A DNA stretch of 12,812 bases from a candidate division NPL-UPA2 bacterium (GTDB lineage: Bacteria; Bacillota; UBA994): assembly GCA_018725205.1 (NCBI GenBank), contig QLUB01000049.1, positions 1-12,812 of the forward strand, read 5' to 3'. The translations under genes and the position numbers were made by a program. Below, piece by piece: positions 1 through 8,900 of this stretch. The notes below the pieces were generated by a model. That model was not told where the DNA came from. It did not search any database and saw only the letters and a program-made list of their open reading frames with translations. How positions within the stretch are numbered: position 1 is the stretch's first letter; each line of letters starts with the position of its first letter.

Positions 1-45
1 ATTGAGCAGCGTGAAGCGCGCCAACTGCCAAGGTCCATGCAGTAG
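1..45 (+). CDS. 3' end of an upstream gene (partial)
   Basis: Frame 1 is open from the window edge to a TAG at 43-45 and encodes 14 residues ending ARQLPRSMQ. Frame 3 is closed at once by a TGA, while frame 2 stays open into the next gene. The stop lies two bases before the ATG of the next gene, the usual spacing of translationally coupled operon genes. So I read it as the tail of an upstream gene in the same operon. Too little is visible to name a product, and an open frame of this length can occur by chance. Confidence 0.4.
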   Translation: MEQREARQLPRSMQ

Positions 46-47
46 CT

Positions 48-2315
48 ATGATGAGACGCTGGATTGCTTTGGTGTTGTGTGTGGGGTTGCTCTTGTTGTC
101 GGTGCCTAATGTTGGGTATTCTACGCAGATAAGGGACATACATCCGGCCCTGCTGGTCAGCCAGCGGGGCAGGGTGTTGATGGTGATCGAGCATGAGGCT
201 GGGGCAGGCAATATAGCACCAATCATTGCCCAAATGGAGCTAGACATCCATGCCTTAGAGGTTATTTTTCAGCAGTTGCTCGATGCAGGCAAACTAGATG
301 ATCGGTATCCAACGTTAGTAATTAACGCCGCTTTTTATGGCGATACATCAAGTAGATTCTCTCGCGCTGCAACCAGGCTTTCCCAGAGAAGTCACACTGT
401 TGTGTCGGGATGGGGGCTCTCGCTTGAGCGAATCGTGCAGTTGAGGGGCACAGGTCGAACGATAAGGTCGGTATTGCCACTGGGTGGGGCTTACTTGATT
501 GACACTTTTACGGGACTGTTGAATATAAGCGATTTACTGGCTTTGGTTCACCTGTTGCCTAGCCTCGGGCAGGAGCGGGCGGCAATAGAAGTCCAGAGCG
601 AAGCGGACCTTGAGGCTGCAGCTCACCTTGTCCCACGAGACTTAGTCAGGACTACCTCCTTTGGTATAGGTCCGCCGGCGGTTTGGAGTCCGGTATATGT
701 TGGGAGCGACTTTTTTCGGGCTACTTGGTGGGGTGGCAGAGTGGAGTACCACGTGCGCACAGTCAAGGGAGCGGATGAAGTTGCTCTACCCATGTTGCCG
801 TACTATTTAGAGAGGCCGGTGTGGGGGCCGAGTTTCCCGCGTTTCATTGCCTTTGCCAACGCGCAAACGCTGACTATAATTGACCGGCTTGACAACAGCA
901 AGTTTGCAGTCCAATTGGCTGAGCTGCCAAGCGTAGCTGCTTTAACTAACGCTGAATTGAGGATAGCTGCCGACCCCGAGCAAGGTGCAATACTCTTTTC
1001 CTTCCTGGGGGATCGCGCCCTAGGCCAGGCTAAGTCATTCGCCTGGGAATTGCACACCGGACTCGTCAGCCCTCTAGAGGGCGATTTTCAGATGCATTTG
1101 CAGGCTAGGGGTTTGGGTGAAGGGGAATGGGCCCACCATCATGGCAGGAACCGAAGCTGGGGCGAGGGGCTTGCGTGGTTCTTAGTAAGGCGAGGCCTGC
1201 TCAGTCAGCGCGAGAGAGAAGAGCTCACATTTCTACCCACTTTCATTAACCTCCATGTTCCGAGTAGCGAACGGGTTGACACTCGTCTGCTTGCCTACAG
1301 TTCGCGCACTACACTGGTGGTGAAAGATCTCCTTACGGGTCAGGCAAACATTATTGACCTGCGTGCGTTGCGTCCAGACGACTACCACGCCATAGCTGAT
1401 ATCGACATGTACGCTAACTTCTATGGCGATGAAGTCTGCTTTGTCCTCACTGGTCACGGTATATCGCCTGTTGCCTACATCTGGCGTGCGGGTGTTGGCT
1501 TGCTTGGGTCAACAGAGGTGCCCACAGAATTAAATACTCTGGGCTGGAACCCAATGCGCCACGGTACGCCTCGCTCTATTTTCCGCGACATCCGCCTAGA
1601 AACAGAAGAAGTGTCCGCAAGTCTTCCTAGGCAGGCCGTGTTTTGGCTCTTGCTTGGGGCAGCGTATTCGTTTGGGCAGTGGAGCTTGCTGCTGTTCAGT
1701 TCGTTTGGCTTGCCTTATGTTCTGTCGCACGCGCTCATCATCAACAGGGCGCAATCGCTGGCTAAAGCAGGCAACAAGATGATCAACGCGGCAGAGGTGT
1801 CTGGAGTCCAATTTGTCTTACTCTCTCTGCTCTGTATCTTTTTTCTCAGCTATATCGTTCCCGCACACTTAGCCTGGGGAGATCTCCCTTTGCCGTGGGG
1901 TAATCCGGCTTCACCGCGTGCTGATCGCGCCATGCTGGTGGTGCTCATCGTCTTCGTCCCGGCAACGCTTGTGCTCGCCCTGTTGAATGGCCTGCATGTA
2001 AGAGTGTTGCTCAGGGAGATGCAAGGTGTTGCTGACAACGTGAGTAATGGCAGGCGAACCTGGGGCTTTTGGGGCTTTAGTGCGCAAAGGCACCCCGGGC
2101 AAAGCATAGGGCGATACCCGTTACACATTTATGCGACGTTGGCGGGGTGCCTGATGATGATGACATACCTAATCGCATTGCGGCTCAGGTTGTTCCTTGA
2201 CGTGGAGATAGCCTGGCTGATGTTTTTGCTAATTGTGCTGATTCCTTATACAGCTGCCCGTCCACTTTCGCTCCTAGTAGCCAGACACTTCGCGTCGCCA
2301 ACCACTAAGCCCTAA
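48..2315 (+). CDS. Exported multi-pass membrane protein of unknown function, 755 aa
   Basis: I do not recognise this protein. Residues 1-25 form a signal peptide or signal anchor (MMRR, then a leucine-rich core to about residue 18). Residues 26 to about 525 are soluble and probably extracytoplasmic, with alternating short hydrophobic strands but no motif I can assign. The last 230 residues carry about five membrane segments, near 530-552, 585-605, 627-650, 690-712 and 718-737, with basic loops between them. A large outer domain with a C-terminal membrane bundle suits a sensor, transport accessory or envelope protein, but this is only a shape argument. The start is ATG at 48 or ATG at 51. No strong ribosome binding site is present (AAGG near 29-32), which fits coupling to the gene ending at 45. 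The frame is long, intact and free of stops, so coding is secure even though function is not. Confidence 0.85.
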   Translation: MMRRWIALVLCVGLLLLSVPNVGYSTQIRDIHPALLVSQRGRVLMVIEHEAGAGNIAPIIAQMELDIHALEVIFQQLLDAGKLDDRYPTLVINAAFYGDTSSRFSRAATRLSQRSHTVVSGWGLSLERIVQLRGTGRTIRSVLPLGGAYLIDTFTGLLNISDLLALVHLLPSLGQERAAIEVQSEADLEAAAHLVPRDLVRTTSFGIGPPAVWSPVYVGSDFFRATWWGGRVEYHVRTVKGADEVALPMLPYYLERPVWGPSFPRFIAFANAQTLTIIDRLDNSKFAVQLAELPSVAALTNAELRIAADPEQGAILFSFLGDRALGQAKSFAWELHTGLVSPLEGDFQMHLQARGLGEGEWAHHHGRNRSWGEGLAWFLVRRGLLSQREREELTFLPTFINLHVPSSERVDTRLLAYSSRTTLVVKDLLTGQANIIDLRALRPDDYHAIADIDMYANFYGDEVCFVLTGHGISPVAYIWRAGVGLLGSTEVPTELNTLGWNPMRHGTPRSIFRDIRLETEEVSASLPRQAVFWLLLGAAYSFGQWSLLLFSSFGLPYVLSHALIINRAQSLAKAGNKMINAAEVSGVQFVLLSLLCIFFLSYIVPAHLAWGDLPLPWGNPASPRADRAMLVVLIVFVPATLVLALLNGLHVRVLLREMQGVADNVSNGRRTWGFWGFSAQRHPGQSIGRYPLHIYATLAGCLMMMTYLIALRLRLFLDVEIAWLMFLLIVLIPYTAARPLSLLVARHFASPTTKP

Positions 2316-2461
2316 ACCAGCCAGAGCCAAGGTCGCGTAACAAACCCCGATCCGCAAATAGGGACGATAACTATAGCATACCGGCAGCATGTGTGGTAAC
2401 TTATAGGTGAGCAAGCGGTGTTAACTACTGCAGGCGAAACACAAAAAAGGGAGTTGACCGG

Positions 2462-2821
2462 ATGATTACACGACGGGCCGATATGTTGACCACCGAGCAC
2501 AGCGAACGCTTTGGCGGCAAGGGCGTCCTGCGCAATACCCATTTCTTGGACAAAGACCATGCCTACGGCACAGGCAGACTCTTCTCCCGCAGCAAACTCG
2601 CCCCTGGATGTTCCGTCGGCTGGCACAAGCACGAGGGCGAACTCGAAGTCTATTACATACTATCAGGCACTGCCAAAGTCAGCGACAACGGCGCAGAGAC
2701 CATCCTCCATGCTGGCGATGCACTGCTCACCGTCGACGGCGAGTCGCACTTTATCGAGAACGTCGGGGACAAGGATTTAGAGTATGTAGCGCTGATTCTG
2801 TTTGACAAGACAGGCGCATAA
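2462..2821 (+). CDS. Small single-domain cupin protein, 119 aa
   Basis: This is a cupin_2-type beta-barrel with both signature motifs in exact form. Motif 1, G(X)5HXH(X)4E(X)6G, is G49, H55, H57, E62, G69. Motif 2 fits G(X)5xXG(X)2H(X)3N as G85, G93, H96, N100, with V91 in place of the usual Pro. H55, H57, E62 and H96 should bind one divalent metal. Stand-alone cupins of about 115 residues include sugar isomerases, dioxygenases and sugar- or ligand-binding proteins, so the substrate cannot be told from sequence. No secretion signal is present, so it is probably cytoplasmic. The start at ATG 2462 has a clear ribosome binding site (AAGGGAG, 2448-2454). It lies 146 bp after the membrane-protein gene, and the palindrome after it suggests a separate transcript from nrdJ. 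I saw no convincing promoter in the 146-bp gap. Confidence 0.85.
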   Translation: MITRRADMLTTEHSERFGGKGVLRNTHFLDKDHAYGTGRLFSRSKLAPGCSVGWHKHEGELEVYYILSGTAKVSDNGAETILHAGDALLTVDGESHFIENVGDKDLEYVALILFDKTGA

Positions 2822-2829
2822 TCAGGTGC

Positions 2830-2849
2830 GGGCACGGCATGCCGTGCCC
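2830..2849. repeat. Perfect 20-bp palindrome (possible REP-like repeat or stem for the cupin transcript)
   Basis: GGGCACGGCA is followed directly by its reverse complement TGCCGTGCCC, giving a 10-bp perfect dyad 8 bp after the cupin stop codon. As RNA the stem would need to open a few central pairs to form a loop. No T-run follows, so it is not a classic intrinsic terminator, though it could protect the 3' end of the transcript. Very similar GC-rich palindromes occur as dispersed repeats in many bacterial genomes. That recollection is from general knowledge; only one copy is visible here. Confidence 0.6.
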
Positions 2850-2877
2850 CTAATTCCTGCCGCGCGACAATAACTCT

Positions 2878-2925
2878 CCACAGCATATAGTAGTCAGCCC
2901 CGCCCTATGCTACAATATATAGACT
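2878..2925 (+). promoter_or_regulatory. Putative tandem NrdR boxes upstream of nrdJ
   Basis: NrdR represses ribonucleotide reductase genes by binding paired 16-bp boxes (consensus ACACWATATATWGTGT) that are usually 15-16 bp apart. Box 2 at 2910-2925 has the core CAATATATAG, a full match to the 10-bp core CWATATATWG, and 12 of 16 positions overall. Box 1 at 2878-2893 (core region CAGCATATAG) matches 11 of 16. The gap between them is exactly 16 bp, which puts both on one face of the helix. Box 2 overlaps the predicted -10 element and box 1 covers the -35 region, so binding would block RNA polymerase. No nrdR gene is in the window. The match counts were made by eye. Confidence 0.6.
2908..2916 (+). 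promoter_or_regulatory. Predicted extended -10 promoter of nrdJ
   Basis: TGC followed by TACAAT (5 of 6 to TATAAT) forms an extended -10 element. No good -35 hexamer lies 16-18 bp upstream (TAGTAG at 2888-2893 is weak), which is typical of extended -10 promoters. Transcription would start near 2923, giving a leader of about 37 nt with AAGGAGG at 2946-2952, 7 nt before the ATG at 2960. The element sits inside the second putative NrdR box. Confidence 0.5.
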
Positions 2926-2959
2926 AAGGCCAGAGAAGCAGTAGCAAGGAGGCGCACTG

Positions 2960-5908
2960 ATGACAGAGAGCACACCAATTGTAAAGCGCTACTACACCAC
3001 TGCACTAGAGGGTGCGAGCGATAAAACGGTCTACGACTTGTTTGACTGGTCGGCGCGGGATGTGCTGTTAAAAGACCATAAGAGCGGCAAGGTGCTGACG
3101 GATATGCGCGGGCTTTGGTTTCCCGCGCATTACTCGCAGAATGCAGTTGACATAATCGCGTCGAAGTACTTTCGCAAAGCCGGTGTAGGCGAGGAAAACG
3201 GCCACGAGACGTCATTGCGCCAAGTGGTGCATCGCATGTCCGCGTTTTGGAGCGCAGCGCTGGTAGAGGAAGGCATCTTAGGCGAGGGAGAGCGCCAGAT
3301 TTTTTATGACGAGGTTGCTTACGGCCTGTTAAGCCAAATGTTTGCGCCTAACTCGCCGCAGTGGTTTAACACCGGGCTAGCCCTAGCTTATGGCATCACT
3401 GGTAATCCTAACGATTTATTTTACTACGATCACCAGCAAGATAAAGTCGTGGCCTCGCCCGATAACTACACGCGCACGCAGGCTTCGGCTTGCTTTATCT
3501 TGTCCATTGAAGACAGACTAATGGGTAAGAACTCGATCTCCGAGCATTACGTGACCGAGACTAAGCTGTTTAAGGGTGGCTCGGGCACTGGCACGAATTT
3601 TTCGCCGCTGCGCGCCATTGGCGAAAGGCTTTCGGGCGGAGGGGTGTCCTCGGGTCTGATGAGTTTTCTTAAGGGGCTAGATCGCAACGCAGGCGGCATA
3701 AAATCCGGCGGCACAACGCGGCGCGCCGCCAAAATGGTGTGTCTAGACATTGACCACCCAGAGATCGAGGCCTTTATTGTCTGGAAGGCGCACGAAGAAG
3801 ACAAGGTGCGCGCACTCGCCAAAATGGGCTATTCCGCCGATATCGACGGCGAGGCCTACGAGACGGTGTCCGGCCAGAACTCTAATAACTCTATCCGCTT
3901 GACGGATGACTTCATGCGCAAAGTGCTGCGGCTCCCCGAGGACCCAGCGCAGACGATTCTACTCAAAGGACGCGTAGACCCGAGCGCAAACCGCGAAGTG
4001 CCGGTTGCCCACTTGTGGGAGCTCTTTAACGATGCGGCCTGTTATGTGGCTGACCCTGCCCCGCAGTTCACGGATACCTTTAATGCCTGGCATACTTGTC
4101 CGGCAGGCGAAGACGGCGAGTTTAATGCCCCGCACAATCGGCTTAACTCGACTAACCCTTGCGGCGAGTATGCGTTTCTGGATGACACTAGCTGCAATTT
4201 GTCGTCGCTGAACCTGTATCGCTTCTACGACCCGCGCACCGGTAAGTTCGACCTCGCGGGACTGCGCCATATGATCGCCCTAAACCAGCTCGTGCTCGAG
4301 GCTTCGATTGTGTGGGGGCAGTTCCCGACAGAAGACATTGCGCGGCGCACATATATGTTTCGGGCTACGGGGCTTGGCGTCGCGAATCTGGCCGCGCTAC
4401 TTATGGCGCTGGGGCTACCTTATGACTCGCCGGAGGCTCGCAGTTTGAGCGCGGCGCTATTAGGCATAGTTACCGGCGAGAGTTACCGAGTGTCTGCGCT
4501 GATGGCAAGTGCGGTAGGGCCGTTTGCAAAGTATGCCCTTAACCAAGACAGCACGCTGCGCGTTATCCGCAATCATGCGCGGGTGGCGGGGGCTCTCGAC
4601 GATGGTTATGAGGACTTGCATTATGAGCCGTTAGAAGTTGACCATGTGCTGCTCGTAACCATGGGGCACGAGGAAATCTCTTTGGCGCTTAAGGAGAGTT
4701 GGCGCGAGGCCATTCGCCTTGGTGCCACGCACGGATACCGCAACGCGCAGGTCTCCGTCGTCGCTCCAACCGGCACAATTTCTTTGGCCATGGATTGCGC
4801 AGCCACATCAATTGAGCCCTTTTTCTCGCATGTCGTCTATAAGAAGCTGGTGGGCGGGGGAATGATGACGCTGGTTAATCCGGTGATCGGCGTGGCCCTG
4901 CAAAACCTCGGCTACACCCCTGACCAAGTGGGCGATATTCTGGCCTATATTGGGCGGCAATCAGAAGGCAGGCTCGCAGACGGAAAAATCGAAGGCGCGC
5001 CTCACCTTAAGGACGAACACCTGGCTGTTTTTGACACCGCAGTTGCCAATGGCAGCGGCACACGCTACATCGCGCCGAGTGGGCATGTAGAGATGGTGGC
5101 GACGCTCTCGCCGCTTATCTCCGGAGCCATATCCAAGACCGTAAACCTGCCGCGCGAAGCGACGGTAGAGGACTTTAAAGCTGTACATATGATGGCTTGG
5201 CGGCTGGGTGTCAAGGGCATTGCGCTGTACCGCGACGGCTCCAAGGCTGCCCAGCCGCTAAACAGTCGGCTAGACCAAGTTAACAGTGACGGCGACCTAG
5301 AGAATCTCACCTATGAAGCATTGCTGGCCTTTGCCCGCACCGCGCAGGCCAAGTTGGTAGCGCATGCACCAGCCGGACCAGCATCCCAAAGAGAAAAGCT
5401 GACTGGCATTAGAGCTGGGCGCACGCATGCCGCGCAAATCGAGGACGTGAAGCTGTACATTACCGTCAACCGGAACCCGGAGGGGCGCATTGCCGAGATC
5501 TATATGACAACCGACCGTGAGGGCAGTTTAATCACGGGATTGCTTAACTCGTTGTCCAAGACTATCTCGGTGATGCTCCAGTACAACATCCCCGCCGAGA
5601 ATATAGCCCGTATGCTACGCGGTCAGAAATATGAGCCGCATGGCCTTGTCTGCCGGCACCCACATATTAAGTTCGCGAGCTCAATCTCCGACCTTATTTC
5701 CAAAGTAATTGAAATAGAGCTAGGCGACTTTTCGCGGGTACAGGTAAAGCCAGAGGTTTTCACGACGACAGACATGATCACGCAGGCGAAGGCTAACGGC
5801 ATCAAGCTTTACCACGCCATTTGCCACCACTGCTCTAGCTTTCGCATGGTCCTAAACGGCACATGCAAAGTGTGCCTAGACTGCGGCAGCACCACAGGTT
5901 GTTCTTAA
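2960..5908 (+). CDS. nrdJ: Adenosylcobalamin-dependent (class II) ribonucleoside reductase, 982 aa
   Basis: It makes deoxyribonucleotides from ribonucleotides in the cytoplasm, using adenosylcobalamin to create the thiyl radical, so it needs neither oxygen nor an NrdB partner. The active-site loop STNPCGE gives N399, C401 (thiyl radical) and E403. C178 (in QASAC) and C412 (in TSCNLSSLN) form the redox pair. The 11-residue step from C401 to C412 equals that in the Thermotoga enzyme (C322/C333). Other family signatures are GSGTGTNFSPLR, the GGIKSGGTTRRAAKM loop, and the phosphate-binding APTGTISLAMDC. The C-terminus is a Cys-rich tail (C955, C958, C969, C972, C975, C981) of the kind that binds zinc and re-reduces the active site. 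I see no N-terminal ATP-cone. The start is ATG with AAGGAGG 7 nt upstream. The gene seems monocistronic, ends 39 bp from the converging activase gene, and is likely under NrdR control. Confidence 0.96.
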   Translation: MTESTPIVKRYYTTALEGASDKTVYDLFDWSARDVLLKDHKSGKVLTDMRGLWFPAHYSQNAVDIIASKYFRKAGVGEENGHETSLRQVVHRMSAFWSAALVEEGILGEGERQIFYDEVAYGLLSQMFAPNSPQWFNTGLALAYGITGNPNDLFYYDHQQDKVVASPDNYTRTQASACFILSIEDRLMGKNSISEHYVTETKLFKGGSGTGTNFSPLRAIGERLSGGGVSSGLMSFLKGLDRNAGGIKSGGTTRRAAKMVCLDIDHPEIEAFIVWKAHEEDKVRALAKMGYSADIDGEAYETVSGQNSNNSIRLTDDFMRKVLRLPEDPAQTILLKGRVDPSANREVPVAHLWELFNDAACYVADPAPQFTDTFNAWHTCPAGEDGEFNAPHNRLNSTNPCGEYAFLDDTSCNLSSLNLYRFYDPRTGKFDLAGLRHMIALNQLVLEASIVWGQFPTEDIARRTYMFRATGLGVANLAALLMALGLPYDSPEARSLSAALLGIVTGESYRVSALMASAVGPFAKYALNQDSTLRVIRNHARVAGALDDGYEDLHYEPLEVDHVLLVTMGHEEISLALKESWREAIRLGATHGYRNAQVSVVAPTGTISLAMDCAATSIEPFFSHVVYKKLVGGGMMTLVNPVIGVALQNLGYTPDQVGDILAYIGRQSEGRLADGKIEGAPHLKDEHLAVFDTAVANGSGTRYIAPSGHVEMVATLSPLISGAISKTVNLPREATVEDFKAVHMMAWRLGVKGIALYRDGSKAAQPLNSRLDQVNSDGDLENLTYEALLAFARTAQAKLVAHAPAGPASQREKLTGIRAGRTHAAQIEDVKLYITVNRNPEGRIAEIYMTTDREGSLITGLLNSLSKTISVMLQYNIPAENIARMLRGQKYEPHGLVCRHPHIKFASSISDLISKVIEIELGDFSRVQVKPEVFTTTDMITQAKANGIKLYHAICHHCSSFRMVLNGTCKVCLDCGSTTGCS

Positions 5909-5947
5909 ACCGCGCGTAAACGGCTTAGGACAAGGCGCGATCGGCAC

Positions 5948-8900
5948 CTATGCTCGGGTGTGACGCTGGTGACGCGTCCTGTGCACGCGCTTACTTTGCA
6001 GTACAAAACTCTCGAGGGAAGCGGCAACTACCGGCGGGAAGGGGCTACCGTCGCTCTCAATGCTGATAAACGGCAAATGCGGGTGTTTGGCCATAATCTC
6101 ACGCGTTAAGTCTTGGTCGGAAGTGATGCGCGGCTTCTCCACGTCGATAGTCTGCTTAATCATGGCCTCGGCAATGCGCGCGGGCATACAGCCAAAGGGG
6201 CCGATGGAAACAACCCCGTCGACGCGGTCGATAATGTCGTTTAAGGCGCAGGAAAGGGTGAGAATGGCTTCGCCGGTTAGCTCGGGGTTAATCAAATCGG
6301 ACACACTTTCGATTAGATGACTGATGTCTAGTAAATGGTAGTCATAGAGTCCTGACTCCACGAGAATGTCCTTAATCGCCTTCTCGTAGTGCTCCATCGC
6401 CCAAGCTTTCCCGCTACAGCTAATGCGCTTCAGCAAGTTTGTCTTGCCGCGTAGACCGTGTTTGGCGAGATAGTTGGTGTAATAGACCCATTCCGCAATC
6501 GGTGCCATTAAGGCCACTACGCCTTTTTCGGCAAGTTGTTCCACGAGGTAGCGCTGCGAGAAACCGTCGCGGCGCACGTAGATTTCGCCAATGATGGCAA
6601 CCTTAGGTGCCGCAGCGAGCGACGTGTGGAGCGGAATCGACTTAAGCAAGGCGACAGAGGCCACGAGTGCTTTTTTTATGCCTGTCCAAGTAGCGGTGGC
6701 TATGGCTTCCTCTAGCAGCGCCTCTGCTTGTGCAAGCACTGCCTGTGCTACAGCTTTGTCTTTGGCCAAAGTGATGGCCGCAGCCCGAATTTCGTCGTAG
6801 ACGTCAGAAATAGTCGCTGCCCAGAGCCCGCGTAGGGTAAACCCTATGCCGAGCCCGCCGTAGCTGTTCTGGGAAGTGAGGGACATGACAGCAAGGTTTT
6901 CGATGCGCTGCTTGTGAATTAGATTGCGCGTGAGCACGCTGTATTGGGCAAAGCGGCAGCTGCCGCCCGTACTTGGCATAAAGTAAATGGTGAGCTCTTT
7001 CTCGTCTCGCTTGTCAAGGTAGTTGTAGAGTGAGCCCATGGTTAGCATTAGGGGCAGGCACTCTTTACAGGTTGAATACTCTTTGCCGCGCTGCAGGTCG
7101 ACGTCACTTGGGGGAGGCAGGGGGATGGCGTTAATGCCGGCATAGCGGAAGGTTGCCGCCATCAGGCGAACCCCGAACTCACCCATGGAGGGGATGAGGA
7201 GCCTCACGCGGCCGTCGTCAAGCGGAACTTCTTCTCCCTGCGAAGTGCGGTAGCGTCGCCTTTGTCGGCCAAGTAGCGTCTCGGCGGGCCTAAACACAGG
7301 TTGTGTCGCCGCCGTCTCGCCTCGCTTCGCTTTTTGCATATGCCTCTGCGCGATATCGAGAAACGCCTCGATGCGCGTGTCGATCCCCGCATCCGCTGTA
7401 TGGCTGTCAAGCTCAAGCGTCAAGGACGGCTTGTCTCCCATTTCGTCGCGAAAAAAGCTAAGCACAAAGGAGTCAGGGCCGCAGCTAAAGTTAGTAATAA
7501 AGCAGCCAAAGATGTTGGGCATGTCTTTAATCTTCTGTGCAGCTTTGAGGATACTCTGACCTGCAGCCCAGTGCATACTGGCCACAGCCGGCTCACTGTC
7601 GGTATCGAGGCAATCAAAGGGCAGTGTCAAGATGCCGCGCGAAGCAAACTTGCCCGGGATTCCCATATTGGCCATGGCCGCGAGCGCATTGTATGCTCGC
7701 CCAAATAGCACTACCGTCGGCCGCTGTAATGTTGCCGCCCTCTCTAGTGCCGCCCGACCCATGCGCCTTAGCTCTGCTAAAAACTGGTCCTGCGCTCTAA
7801 CCGCAGCGAGAAAGGCTTCGCGCGCAGCCAATTCTGTGGCCCCGAGTGCTTTGCCTACCTCGAGAAAAGCATCTTCTGCCTCGCTGTAGGAATGGGGCAT
7901 ATTCAGTACCGGCGTTAGCAGATGAATCCCCTTGAGCTCAGCCAGAAAGGTGCGGCGCAGCACATAGGGTTCACCCTGAATCAGCGGGCAGGTAGTGCTG
8001 GGTAAGGCCCCCTTCACCACTGGAGTTGCGCGCACATGCGGCAGTAAAATATAGTCTGGTGCCTTAGACACGAGGTTCATAAACAACCCGTGCGCCATAT
8101 CTACGGGGTAACAGAAGGGCGCTCGCCGACGTTCAATACCTGTGGCGTCTAACTCGTCACCTAGCACTATGCTAAAGCCAAGGCGAGTTAAGAAGGCGTG
8201 GTAGAGCGGGTAGAGGTTGGCCGTCATCAGGGCGGTACTTACACCTACGGTCTTACTGTTTGGCTTTTCCGGGCACAGCGGGCGGTTATACAGCAGTTCT
8301 TCGCGGGTAGCTACTAAGTCCAGCGCCGCCACGTCCGGGTGCTGTTTTACGCGCTCGTTATAGTATTTGTTGCAGGCACCGCCAAAGGGATATGCCTGCC
8401 CGTCAATCGAGATAAGGGCAATTTTGCATTTGCGGTCGCAGCGTATAGCTCCCCCTTGACAGACAAAGGGGCGCCCATAGGCGACATTTCGCTCAGCCAA
8501 CTGCTCGAGGCTAAAGTCTCCCAGTGCCAGGAGCTCATTTCTGATCTTCGACTGAACCTCAAGCGCCACGCCAAATGCACCCATCAGACCAGGGTCTGGA
8601 GGGACGACAATTTTGCGCTTGGTGAGGGCGGCCATAGCCAGCGGAACAGCACGGTTGTAGCAGACGCCACCTTGCATGAAAATCTTGTTGCCGACTTTGC
8701 GGCTGCCCTTGACGCGGTTAAGGTAGTTTAGGCAAATTGCGTACACCAGCCCGGCGGCGATGTCGTCGTTAGAGATGCCTTCTTGAATGGATGTCTTAAC
8801 ATCGCTGCCGATAAAAGCGGCGCACTGGTCGTTAAAATTAGGCGGTCTCTGGCCTTTTAAGGCGTAAGCAGCAATCTCTTCCGTGGCGATAGAGAGCGAC

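Noticed and set aside
2316..2461. Promoter for the cupin gene
   Set aside because: TATAGC (2372-2377) and TATAGG (2402-2407) are possible -10 elements, but neither has a -35 at 16-18 bp, so no promoter was called.
2312..2632. 106-codon minus-strand frame spanning the gap before the cupin gene and its first part
   Set aside because: It overlaps the cupin, whose metal-binding motifs are exact, and its protein has no domain-like features.
2822..2959. Possible cobalamin riboswitch before the B12-dependent nrdJ
   Set aside because: The gap is only 138 bp, no B12-box-like sequence is visible, and the predicted leader is about 37 nt.
5909..5947. Bidirectional terminator between the converging nrdJ and activase genes
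   Set aside because: The 39-bp gap holds at most a 5-bp GCGCG/CGCGC pairing with no T-run on either strand.
7301..7708. Open frame of 135 codons on the plus strand inside the activase gene
   Set aside because: It is wholly antisense to a long, clearly conserved coding region, shows no recognisable domain and no good ribosome binding site. The same holds for the other antisense frames in the activase, nrdJ and transposase genes.
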